The position numbers and the translations under genes are program-made. A stretch of DNA of 48,598 nt from Caulobacter sp. GTDB taxonomy: Bacteria; Pseudomonadota; Alphaproteobacteria; Caulobacterales; Caulobacteraceae. Below are positions 1 through 7,044 of this stretch, one piece after another. The notes under the pieces are model-generated. The model worked only from the letters and a program-made list of their open reading frames with translations. It made no database searches and was not told the DNA's origin. The stretch covers positions 1 through 48,598 of the forward strand of contig JAGIBE010000022.1 in assembly GCA_017744495.1 (NCBI GenBank). The letters are read 5' to 3'. Positions within the stretch are counted from its first letter, which is position 1, and each line of letters opens with the position of its first letter.

Positions 1-1
1 C

Positions 2-400
2 ACCGGCGCCAAGGTCGACATCAACGACGAAGGCATCGTGAAGGTCTCGGCCTCGGACGGCGCCAAGATCAAGGCCGCCGTGGACTGGATCAAGTCGATC
101 ACCCAGGAAGCGGAAGTCGGCGCGATCTATGACGGCAAGGTCGTCAAGGTCGTCGACTTCGGCGCCTTCGTGAACTTCTTCGGCGCCAAGGACGGCCTGG
201 TCCACGTCAGCCAGATCAGCAACGAACGCGTGGCCAAACCCTCGGACGTGCTGAAGGAAGGCCAGATCGTGAAGGTCAAGCTCCTGGGCTTCGACGATCG
301 CGGCAAGACCAAGCTGTCGATGAAGGTCGTCGACCAGGAAACCGGCGAAGACCTGTCCAAGAAGACCGAGGTGACCCCGGAGGAAGCCGTCAACACCTGA
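2..400 (+). CDS. pnp: Polyribonucleotide nucleotidyltransferase (PNPase), C-terminal part
   Basis: This is the 3' end of an open frame that enters from outside the window. The first residues match the end of a KH RNA-binding domain. They are followed by a complete S1 domain: the run [20 protein letters not shown], then [13 protein letters not shown], then [21 protein letters not shown] followed by S1 at the extreme C-terminus is the PNPase arrangement. PNPase degrades RNA 3' to 5' by phosphorolysis and is part of the RNA degradosome. The tail after S1 is short (about 22 residues). The catalytic RNase PH domains lie upstream and cannot be inspected. A strong hairpin terminator follows, so pnp is the last gene of its transcription unit. 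Confidence 0.93.
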   Translation, partial: TGAKVDINDEGIVKVSASDGAKIKAAVDWIKSITQEAEVGAIYDGKVVKVVDFGAFVNFFGAKDGLVHVSQISNERVAKPSDVLKEGQIVKVKLLGFDDRGKTKLSMKVVDQETGEDLSKKTEVTPEEAVNT

Positions 401-436
401 GGGTGATGGCGTCTCCATCGTGAGGCTTTAAGCAGC

Positions 437-466
437 GGGCGGCTCCGGAAGGGGCCGCCCGTTTTG
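437..466 (+). terminator. Rho-independent terminator after pnp
   Basis: A 10-bp GC-rich stem (437-446 with 451-460, one G-U pair) closes on a GGAA tetraloop and is followed by G then TTTT. It lies 36 bases beyond the pnp stop. The next gene is convergent and ends at 476, so the hairpin may serve both directions. Confidence 0.85.
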
Positions 467-475
467 CGTTTGAGG

Positions 476-904
476 TTATCGCTGGCGGTAGGTCAGCCGC
501 TCGGGTTCGGCGAGCAGGTTTTGGGCGGCGGCCGTGATAGCCGCGCGGAAATCTCGCTTGGCGTCGTTGGGCGCGCGGCTTGTCGGCACGCGGTCGAAGG
601 CATCGATCAGGGCGGTCTTCACAGCATCAATCTTGGTCGCCATGTCGCCGCCGACGTATCGTGCGAAGTCGATGTTGCGGGAACTCCAGAACTCCCGATC
701 CGCGCGCTTAAAGCTCGTCTTGTCGGGGATCACGCCCCGTTCCGGAGCAATCGCGTAGATGCACAGCACGATCACGTCCGGCTTGGGCAGAGCGATACGC
801 TCGAGGTCCATGTGGCGACCTATCGCGTACAGGAGTTCGTCGGCTATTTTTCCAACCTCGTTGGCGACCTCGGGTGTGCCGGTGCTGATGACGGAAATTG
901 CCAA
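476..904 (-). CDS. Hypothetical protein, 142 aa
   Basis: I do not recognise the family. The product is soluble, mixed alpha/beta in character, with no signal peptide or membrane segment. A short hydrophobic strand (PDVIVLCIYAIAPERG) sits mid-protein and the C-terminal half is helical and charged. The start is a TTG at 904, preceded by a good GAGGAAG ribosome site six bases away; no ATG gives a comparable reading. The gene is convergent with pnp and ends ten bases past the pnp terminator. The 5' side faces a repeat-filled gap, so it is probably transcribed alone. Confidence 0.6.
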   Translation of the reverse strand: MAISVISTGTPEVANEVGKIADELLYAIGRHMDLERIALPKPDVIVLCIYAIAPERGVIPDKTSFKRADREFWSSRNIDFARYVGGDMATKIDAVKTALIDAFDRVPTSRAPNDAKRDFRAAITAAAQNLLAEPERLTYRQR

Positions 905-944
905 CCGGTTCTTCCTCGACGACTCACGCGCCGCGTGGGCCCCA

Positions 945-1084
945 CCTTAAATCCTTGGTGGATTGGAGCTCTGGGGTCAGACCGCGTCAAGGACGGCGCG
1001 GGGCGCCGCCGCGGCGCGGCCGGCCGGAGGCCGGTCCTTGACGCGGTCTGACCCCAGAGCAAGCTCGCCTCCAAGGACTTAAGG
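945..1084. repeat. Long palindromic intergenic element, family A copy 1
   Basis: A perfect inverted repeat of at least 26 bp (969-994 with 1034-1059) surrounds a GC-rich core. A second, outer pair (946-958 with 1071-1083, one mismatch) encloses it, so the whole 140 bp can fold into one long hairpin. A diverged second copy lies at 21535-21672. Together with the element at 1135-1265 it fills the 425-base gap 905-1329, where I see no gene. A minus-strand open frame runs through it but matches only the other repeat copy, so it is not a gene. Confidence 0.9.
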
Positions 1085-1134
1085 CGGGGGCTGTCCGCCG
1101 TGGGCGGATCAGGAAGGAACACTTCCCTCAACAT

Positions 1135-1265
1135 CGTCATCCCGGGCCTTGTGCCCGGGACCCCTCTGTCCGCCGCAAGTGCGGGAGAGGCGGACCGCTG
1201 GCGGTCCGCTTGCATCTCACGTGAAAGCTGAACCAGGGGTCCCGGGCACAAGGCCCGGGATGACG
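1135..1265. repeat. Palindromic intergenic element, family B copy 1
   Basis: A perfect 31-bp inverted repeat (1135-1165 with 1235-1265) contains the self-complementary unit CCCGGGC-CTTGT-GCCCGGG, so each arm can also fold on its own. The ends read CGTCATCCCGGG and its complement. A related element with the same outer GTCATCCCGG signature lies at 11490-11600. This resembles the REP-like elements widespread in alphaproteobacterial intergenic DNA. Confidence 0.88.
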
Positions 1266-1329
1266 GTGTGTCTAGGTGGGCGGGATACCCGCCGAACCCC
1301 GCGCGTTTCCCTCTCCGAAGGAGCGCCCC

Positions 1330-1539
1330 ATGACCATCAAGGACCAGGCCGACCAGGAGATCGAGGCGCTCGGCCACCGCGATCGCGACATCGCCTTCCT
1401 GCTGCCCGAGGACCAGTGGGACGCCTTCCTGTCCCAGACCGGCGCGAAGGCGGGGGGCGATCCGCCCGAGGCGACCTATCGCGGCCTGCGGTTCAAGCGG
1501 GCTCCCGTGACGGCGATCATCCACGAGGAAGGCTTCTGA
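1330..1539 (+). CDS. Small hypothetical protein, 69 aa
   Basis: The product is acidic and soluble: a helical start (MTIKDQADQEIEALGHRDRD), the stretch FLLPEDQWDAFL, and an end in strand-like residues. The ATG at 1330 is chosen because AAGGAG lies seven bases upstream. An upstream in-frame start at 1276 has no such site and would read into repeat DNA. Third codon positions are strongly G/C, as in neighbouring real genes. No family is recognised and there is no close operon partner. Confidence 0.6.
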   Translation: MTIKDQADQEIEALGHRDRDIAFLLPEDQWDAFLSQTGAKAGGDPPEATYRGLRFKRAPVTAIIHEEGF

Positions 1540-1628
1540 CAACGCCGCCGGCCTCGCGCTCCGTCATCAAAGTTTGCGTTTCCCATCAAAGGGGATAGCT
1601 TGGCCGTAGGCGTTGGGGGACGCTTGCG

Positions 1629-1940
1629 ATGTCGGACGACAACAGACGCGTTCATTGCGAACGGCACGGCCTGAAGCGGCCCGCCTTCGTGTGCAAGCAC
1701 TTGGTCTCGGGGGCGGGGCTGGGCTTCGTCGAGCCCAGCGGGGAACAGGACCCCGAGGCCTCGGACGAGCAAGCCGCCTGGTGCGACCGTTGCGAGGGCG
1801 CCCGCCTGGCCGGCGGCGGCTGGACCCCGGCGTCCGAGGCCGCCGCGGGCATCTCGCTGATCTGCAGCGACTGTTTCGAGGCCGCGCGGGCCCGCAACAG
1901 CCGCTGGACGGCTGTGTCGCGCCGCTGGGGCTATTCCTAG
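1629..1940 (+). CDS. Hypothetical cysteine-rich (probable zinc-binding) protein, 103 aa
   Basis: Metal-ligand-like residues are spread along the chain: C-x2-H near residue 10 (CERH), CKH near 22, then CDRC and CSDC pairs in the second half. The spacing suggests one or two zinc sites, as in small zinc-ribbon proteins. There is no membrane segment. The start is supported by a GGGGGA site eight bases upstream. The stop codon overlaps that of the convergent RNase T2 gene within a shared CTAG at 1937-1940. Function unknown; zinc binding is inferred from the cysteine pattern only. Confidence 0.68.
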   Translation: MSDDNRRVHCERHGLKRPAFVCKHLVSGAGLGFVEPSGEQDPEASDEQAAWCDRCEGARLAGGGWTPASEAAAGISLICSDCFEAARARNSRWTAVSRRWGYS

Positions 1941-2680
1941 CCCTTCTTCTTCGGCTTCACAGCGATCATCGGCGCCATCGGCGTGACCGTCACGACCGCG
2001 ACGTCCGGCGCGCCATTGCCGCCCCGGCAGGCGGCCGTCTTGAAGTCGAGGTCCATGCAGATCCAGACCTCGGTCAGCCGGCCCTCCTTGACCCGCACGT
2101 TCAGACCCTCGGCGGTCATGCCGCGATTGCCTCTCAGGAACGCCTTGCGGATATCGCCGGCGGTCATCGCGCCCTCGGGACCAGGCTTCAGGTCCGGGAC
2201 CTTGAAGCCCTGGCGCACCTCGCGGGCCTTCTTGAAATAGTCTTCCGGCGTGTCCCACTGGCAGGCGCCGTGGGCCTGCCACTCGTGCTGCAGCAGCCAG
2301 GGCGAAGGGGTCATGCACAGATTGGCCATCACGGTCGCGGCGCTCATCGGCGGGCTGGGCTTGCAGTAGCGCGGGTGGACCTTGTCCGGCCCGTTCGGCC
2401 ACAGGCCGTGCACCGTGAAGCCGAAGCTGTTGTTCCGGCACTGGATGATCTTGTCCGATTCCGGGATGCCCGCGCGGCAGGCCTCGGGCGACCAGAACAA
2501 GGCCAGCAGATAGGCGGCGGTCGGGACGTCGGTGTGGATCTCGTTGGCCGGCGGCGTCTCGGCCGGCGCGGGGATCACGCTGGGCGGGACCGCGCAGGCC
2601 TTGAGGCTGGAGGCTTGAGCGGCGCCGGCCAGGGCCAGGGCGGCGAGGGCGGTCGCCACAATTCGGGTGAACCTAAGCAT
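1937..2680 (-). CDS. Secreted ribonuclease T2 family protein
   Basis: This is an RNase T2-type endoribonuclease, which cleaves RNA through a 2',3'-cyclic phosphate, probably in the periplasm or outside the cell. Both active-site boxes are present: CAS-1 as FTVHGLWP (His91) and CAS-2 as HEWQAHGAC (His132, Glu133, His137). A cleavable signal peptide ends near the AQA at the end of the first hydrophobic stretch. Several cysteines fit the family's disulfides. The ATG at 2680 is preferred over an upstream in-frame start at 2722 because AAGGAG lies eight bases before it and it places the signal peptide at the N-terminus. 247 aa is normal for the family. Confidence 0.9.
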   Translation of the reverse strand: MLRFTRIVATALAALALAGAAQASSLKACAVPPSVIPAPAETPPANEIHTDVPTAAYLLALFWSPEACRAGIPESDKIIQCRNNSFGFTVHGLWPNGPDKVHPRYCKPSPPMSAATVMANLCMTPSPWLLQHEWQAHGACQWDTPEDYFKKAREVRQGFKVPDLKPGPEGAMTAGDIRKAFLRGNRGMTAEGLNVRVKEGRLTEVWICMDLDFKTAACRGGNGAPDVAVVTVTPMAPMIAVKPKKKG

Positions 2681-2797
2681 CGCGCCACTCCTTGTTTCGC
2701 TCATCCAAGCTGAGTTCGTCATTACGCTCAGAGTGCGAAACGGCCAAGTCAGCTTGGGTCCCGGCTTCGCCGGATGAGCGGTTCAAAAGAACGGAAT

Positions 2798-3430
2798 CTA
2801 CCGCCGGGCCTCGGTCGCCATGCGCACGGCCAGGCCGCCCAGCACGGTGGCCATCAGCCAGCGCTGGATCAGGGCGAAGCTGGGGCGCGTGGCCAGGAAG
2901 CTCGCGATCGTCCCGGCGGCCAGGCAGATGCAGCCGTTGACGGTCAGGCTGATCAGGATCTGGTTGCCGCCCAGGGCCAGGGATTGGCCGAAGATCGCGC
3001 CCCGGTGCGGGTCGATGAACTGCGGCAGCAGCGACAAGTAGAGCATCGCCGCCTTGGGGTTCAGCAGGTTGGTCAGGAAGCCCATGCTGATCAGCTTCGC
3101 CGGGCTGTCCTTGGGCAGTTCGCGCACCTGGAACGGCGATGCGCCGCCGGGCCGGATCGCCTGCCAGGCCAGCCACAGCAGGTAGAGCGCCCCGCCGAAC
3201 CGCAGGATGTCGTAGGCGATGGGCGCGGCCATCAGCAAGGCGGTGATGCCCAGGGCGGCGCAGACCAGATAGACCACGAAGCCGGCGGCCGTGCCGACCA
3301 GCGACACGATCCCGGCCCAGCGACCCTGGCAGATCGAGCGGCTGACCAGATAGAGCATGTTCGGCCCGGGGGTCAGGGCCATGCCCAGGCAGACGAGACA
3401 GAAGGCGATCCAGGTCTTGGCTTCAGGCAT
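2798..3430 (-). CDS. LysE/RhtB-type amino-acid exporter
   Basis: A polytopic inner-membrane protein of 210 aa with about six hydrophobic segments. It carries the family N-terminal signature around CLGMALTPGPNMLYLVSRS and the conserved central segment GFLTNLLNPKAAMLYLSLLP. Members of this family export amino acids or homoserine lactones by proton antiport; the substrate here cannot be read from sequence. The ATG at 3430 agrees with the family's usual length. It is followed on the same strand by RNase T2 with a gap of over 100 bases, so the two are probably separate units. Confidence 0.9.
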   Translation of the reverse strand: MPEAKTWIAFCLVCLGMALTPGPNMLYLVSRSICQGRWAGIVSLVGTAAGFVVYLVCAALGITALLMAAPIAYDILRFGGALYLLWLAWQAIRPGGASPFQVRELPKDSPAKLISMGFLTNLLNPKAAMLYLSLLPQFIDPHRGAIFGQSLALGGNQILISLTVNGCICLAAGTIASFLATRPSFALIQRWLMATVLGGLAVRMATEARR

Positions 3431-3582
3431 GGGCGAGCTCCGCGTGACGAGGTGGGCGCCCAGGCGAACGGCTCATGACGTCCGCGCTCCCTCAGGGTGC
3501 TCCCTGTGATCGCCAGTCACGCGGACGAAGGGTGTGTACACGGCTTTGCGGTGAAGGTTGAGGGGGTTTGCCCGAGACCGAT

Positions 3583-3700
3583 CACTTGCCCCCACCTGAC
3601 CGCATAGCGGTCAGTCCCCCCTATGGGGGCGGAGCCGCCTCTCGCGAACTCTTCCCCCTATGGGGAAGACGACCGCGTAGCGGTGCGTAGGGGGCAAGTG
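3583..3700. repeat. Multi-hairpin palindromic element, family C copy 1
   Basis: Outer arms CACTTGCCCCC (3583-3593) and its complement (3690-3700) enclose five consecutive small stem-loops: 3596-3614 (8-bp stem, ATA loop), 3617-3629, 3628-3639, 3651-3668 (CTTCCCC/GGGGAAG) and 3672-3684 (ACCGC/GCGGT). The whole could fold as a multi-branched cruciform. A structurally similar element is at 22461-22585. It occupies most of the 390-base gap before the siderophore receptor, in which no gene is seen. Confidence 0.85.
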
Positions 3701-3720
3701 CGTTCGCGACGATCGTTTTT

Positions 3721-3739
3721 GCAAACGATTATCATTGCG
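3721..3739 (+). promoter_or_regulatory. Probable Fur box upstream of the siderophore receptor
   Basis: The 19-mer GCAAACGATTATCATTGCG matches the classical Fur consensus at 12 of 19 positions, with the central GAT-ATCATT core intact. It lies about 80 bases before the receptor start, a fitting place for iron-dependent repression. The assignment rests on sequence match plus the iron-related genes downstream. Confidence 0.7.
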
Positions 3740-3820
3740 CCGCCGCAACGCTCCAGATAAGAACGCGTCGCAATTACGACAAAGGGCCGCGCTTTCGGAC
3801 GGCCTCGCTGGGGTTTTTCG

Positions 3821-6163
3821 ATGCACAAGACTTCCAAGCCCGCCGTCGCCGGCGTCCGCAGCCAAGCTCGCGTCGCGCTGGGCGTGGCCGCCGTCGCCGG
3901 CCTGGCCGGGCTGTCCCTGGGTCCCGCCGCGATGGCGGCCTCCAGCGCCGACGTGGACGCCGCGATCGCCACGGCCGACCCCGCCGACACCTCGACCGAG
4001 GTTTCGGGCGTCAAGGTCGATGGCGCGCGCACGATGGAAATCCGGTCGCCCAAGCTGACCGCGGCCCTGGTCGACACACCCAAGGCCATCACGGTCATTC
4101 CGAGCAAGATCATCCAGCAGACCGCCGCCACCTCGCTGCAGGACATCCTGCGCACCTCGCCGGGCATCACGTTCGGGGCGGGTGAGGGCGGCCAGCCCTT
4201 GGCCGACCGTCCGTTCATCCGCGGCCAGGCCTCGGGCAACAACGTCTTCGTCGACGGCATCCGCGACAGCGGCGGCCAGACCCGCGAAGTGTTCAACCTG
4301 GAACAGGTCGAGGTCGTGAAGGGGCCTGACAGCGCCTACAGCGGCCGCGGCTCGGGCGGCGGCAGCATCAACCTGTCGTCCAAGACCCCCAAGCTCGACG
4401 ACTTCGCGCATGGTTCGCTGGGCGTCGGCACCGACGAATATGTCCGCGCCACGGTCGACCTGAACCACCAACTCAACGACAGCGTCGCCGTGCGCCTGAA
4501 CCTGCTGGGCACGCAAGGCAACACGCCGGGCCGCAAGGCGGTGGACTTCGACCGCTGGGGGATCGCGCCGTCGGTCGCCTTCGGCCTGAACGGCCCGACC
4601 CAGCTGGTGCTCAGCTACTATCACCTCGACGGGAACAACATGCCCGACTACGGCATCCCGCTGATGACCAAGACCACCCAGCCGCGCACCGAGAGCGGCA
4701 TCCTGGCGGTCGATCGGCGCAGCTTCTACGGCGTGCGCTCGCGCGACTACCAGAAGACCAAGGCCGACATCGGCACCGTGGCCTTCGATCACCAGATCAA
4801 TGAGAACTTCGGCGTCCGCCAGGTGCTGCGCTATTCCAAGACGCTGAACGACTACATCGTCACCAATCCGGGCGACGGCGGCGCGGCCCAGCTGGTCGAC
4901 GGTTCGTGGTGGATGAAGCGCGGCACCAAGACCCGCTGGAACCCGACCACGACGATCGCCGCGGTGACCGATTTCCACGGCAAGTTCGACACCGGCTCGA
5001 TCAGCCACAGCTTCGACATCGGCGTGGAGCTGAGCCGCGAGAAGAATCTCAACGCCACCTATTCGACCTACACCACCAGCGGCTCGGCCTGCCCTGTCGG
5101 CTTCGTGCTACCCGCCGCGACCCAGGCCTCGCTGGGGTCCGGCGACTGCACCCTGGTCTACGCGCCCAACGACAAGGACCCTTGGACCGGCGTCATCAAC
5201 CGAAGCCCCGCCAACTACAACATCAGCAAGACGGCGGCGGTCTACGCCTTCGACACCCTGAAGTTCGGCGAGAAGTGGCTGTTGAACCTGGGCGTCCGCT
5301 ACGACGACTACCAGACCTTCGGCCACGACTATTCGGGCTTCAGCCAGACCCAGGGCGTGTTCTCGGGCGGCACGATCACCTATCGCGACTCCGGCTGGAA
5401 CTTCGTCAACTACCAGGCGGGCCTGGTCTACAAGCCGACCGAGGACTCCAGCCTCTACATCTCGTACGGCACCGCCTCGACGCCTCCGGGCATCGCCGGC
5501 GGCGACCAGAACAGCAACAGCTCGGGCGGTACGGGCAACCTGGTCAACCAGACGCTGGAACCCGAAGAGAGCGAAAGCTTCGAACTGGGCGCCAAGGCCA
5601 ACGTGTTCCATGACACGCTGGCCCTGTCGGCGGCGCTGTTCAAGACCACCCGCAAGAACGCCCAGATCCAAACCCTTCCCGGCTTCTACGAGCAGGCCGG
5701 CGAGGTCGAGGTCCAGGGCGTCGAGCTGGGCGTCTCGGGCTACATCACGCCAAAATGGCAGGCCTTCGGCGGCTACACCTACATGGACAGCGAACTGGTT
5801 CGCGGCGCCATCACCGGCGTCAACCAGGGCGATCCGCTGGCCAACACGCCCAAGAACACCTTCAGCCTGTTCACCACCTATCGCGTGACCCGTCCGTTCT
5901 CGCTGGGCGGCGGCGCCTACTACGTCTCCGACAGCTTCGGCGGCAACCAGGGCGGCGCGGGCGGCGGGGCCAACAAGATCTACGCCCCGGCCTACTGGCG
6001 CTTCGACGCCTTCGCCAGCTACGTAGTCAACGAGAAGGTGGACCTGCAGCTGAACGTCCAGAACGTCGGCGACGAGCGCTACATCATGCGGACCAACGGC
6101 GTGCACCACGCCGACCCGGCCCCGGGCCGGCAGGCGATCCTGACCTTGAACGTCAAGTACTGA
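3821..6163 (+). CDS. TonB-dependent catecholate-siderophore receptor (Fiu-like)
   Basis: An outer-membrane receptor of 780 aa. A signal peptide ends near AAMAA (about residue 40) and is followed by a TonB-box-like region ([11 protein letters not shown]). The plug domain contains [46 protein letters not shown] and [19 protein letters not shown], the siderophore-receptor type of plug. A 22-strand barrel follows and ends in an aromatic-type last strand (AILTLNVKY). The receptor imports ferric catecholate complexes using TonB energy. A piuC gene follows, the same pairing as fiu-ybiX of E. coli, and a Fur-like box precedes it. Confidence 0.93.
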   Translation: MHKTSKPAVAGVRSQARVALGVAAVAGLAGLSLGPAAMAASSADVDAAIATADPADTSTEVSGVKVDGARTMEIRSPKLTAALVDTPKAITVIPSKIIQQTAATSLQDILRTSPGITFGAGEGGQPLADRPFIRGQASGNNVFVDGIRDSGGQTREVFNLEQVEVVKGPDSAYSGRGSGGGSINLSSKTPKLDDFAHGSLGVGTDEYVRATVDLNHQLNDSVAVRLNLLGTQGNTPGRKAVDFDRWGIAPSVAFGLNGPTQLVLSYYHLDGNNMPDYGIPLMTKTTQPRTESGILAVDRRSFYGVRSRDYQKTKADIGTVAFDHQINENFGVRQVLRYSKTLNDYIVTNPGDGGAAQLVDGSWWMKRGTKTRWNPTTTIAAVTDFHGKFDTGSISHSFDIGVELSREKNLNATYSTYTTSGSACPVGFVLPAATQASLGSGDCTLVYAPNDKDPWTGVINRSPANYNISKTAAVYAFDTLKFGEKWLLNLGVRYDDYQTFGHDYSGFSQTQGVFSGGTITYRDSGWNFVNYQAGLVYKPTEDSSLYISYGTASTPPGIAGGDQNSNSSGGTGNLVNQTLEPEESESFELGAKANVFHDTLALSAALFKTTRKNAQIQTLPGFYEQAGEVEVQGVELGVSGYITPKWQAFGGYTYMDSELVRGAITGVNQGDPLANTPKNTFSLFTTYRVTRPFSLGGGAYYVSDSFGGNQGGAGGGANKIYAPAYWRFDAFASYVVNEKVDLQLNVQNVGDERYIMRTNGVHHADPAPGRQAILTLNVKY

Positions 6164-6200
6164 GGCCCGTCCTCCCCGGGACCTCGTCCTCGACGTTCGA

Positions 6201-6233
6201 GCCTCGCCCGGGAGCTGGCCTCCCGGGCGAGGC
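6201..6233 (+). terminator. Strong hairpin between receptor and piuC genes
   Basis: A perfect 14-bp stem (6201-6214 with 6220-6233) with a five-base loop, followed by only a short ATTT. It could be an attenuator or a 3'-end stabiliser that lets the receptor be made in excess of the downstream enzyme. Confidence 0.65.
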
Positions 6234-6272
6234 CATTTCCGCCCTGAGCCGGTTCTTGTTAGGAGTCGGATC

Positions 6273-6956
6273 ATGATGATCCAGATCCCCGACGTCCTGA
6301 CGCCCGACGAGGTCGCCCGCTGCCGGGCGATCCTAGACGCCGCCGACTGGATCGACGGCAACGCCACCTCGGGCTTCCAGGCGGCGATGGCCAAGAACAA
6401 CCAGCAGCTGCCGCAGGACGGGGCGGCGGCCCGCGAGGTGGGGGCGGTCATCGTCCAGGCCCTGCAGGCCAATCCGCTGTTCGTCTCGGCCGCCCTGCCG
6501 CGCACCATCCTGACGCCGCTGTTCAACCGCTACGGCGCGGGCATGGGCTTCGGCGATCACATCGACAACGCGATCCGCCGCGATCCGATCACCGGTCAGA
6601 CCCTGCGCACCGACCTGTCGATCACCGTCTTTCTCAGCGATCCCGACGACTATGACGGCGGCGAGCTGGTGGTCGAGGACGCCTATGGCAGCCATGGGGT
6701 CAAGCTGGCGGCCGGGGCGGCGATCCTCTATCCGGCCTCCAGCCTGCACCATGTCACGCCGGTGACGCGCGGCGTGCGCACGGCCAGCTTCTTCTGGATC
6801 CAGAGCCTGGTGCGTGACGACGCCAAGCGCGCCCTGCTGCTCGACATGGACGTGTCGATCCAGCGCCTGTCGCTGGCGGTGGGGACCGACGACCCGTCCG
6901 TGCTGTCCCTGACCGGGACCTATCACAACCTCCTGCGGATGTGGGCGGAAGTCTGA
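6273..6956 (+). CDS. piuC: PiuC/YbiX-type Fe(II)/2-oxoglutarate dioxygenase (PKHD hydroxylase)
   Basis: A 227-aa cytoplasmic non-haem iron dioxygenase. The facial triad is visible as His96-x-Asp98 in GFGDHIDNA and His159 in [15 protein letters not shown], with Arg169 as the 2-oxoglutarate-binding arginine. The family is known for its iron-regulated linkage to siderophore receptors, and this gene directly follows one; its exact substrate is not settled. An AGGAG site lies seven bases before the first of two adjacent ATGs (6273). Probably co-transcribed with the receptor and controlled by iron through Fur. Confidence 0.92.
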   Translation: MMIQIPDVLTPDEVARCRAILDAADWIDGNATSGFQAAMAKNNQQLPQDGAAAREVGAVIVQALQANPLFVSAALPRTILTPLFNRYGAGMGFGDHIDNAIRRDPITGQTLRTDLSITVFLSDPDDYDGGELVVEDAYGSHGVKLAAGAAILYPASSLHHVTPVTRGVRTASFFWIQSLVRDDAKRALLLDMDVSIQRLSLAVGTDDPSVLSLTGTYHNLLRMWAEV

Positions 6957-7044
6957 CGCACGGTCGGCGAACAATGATCGCCGGCGCCAACCATAAGTTT
7001 ACTCTTCAGCTTCACCATCCGCGCTCCGTCCCCTTGGAGCCGCG

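Noticed and set aside
844..1542. Minus-strand open frame of 232 codons
   Set aside because: It runs through two palindromic repeats and antisense to the 69-aa gene. Its only similarity is to a frame in the other family A repeat, so it is repeat DNA translated.
3611..5008. 465-codon minus-strand frame opposite the siderophore receptor
   Set aside because: A shadow frame of low-complexity composition that begins in the receptor and ends in repeat DNA.
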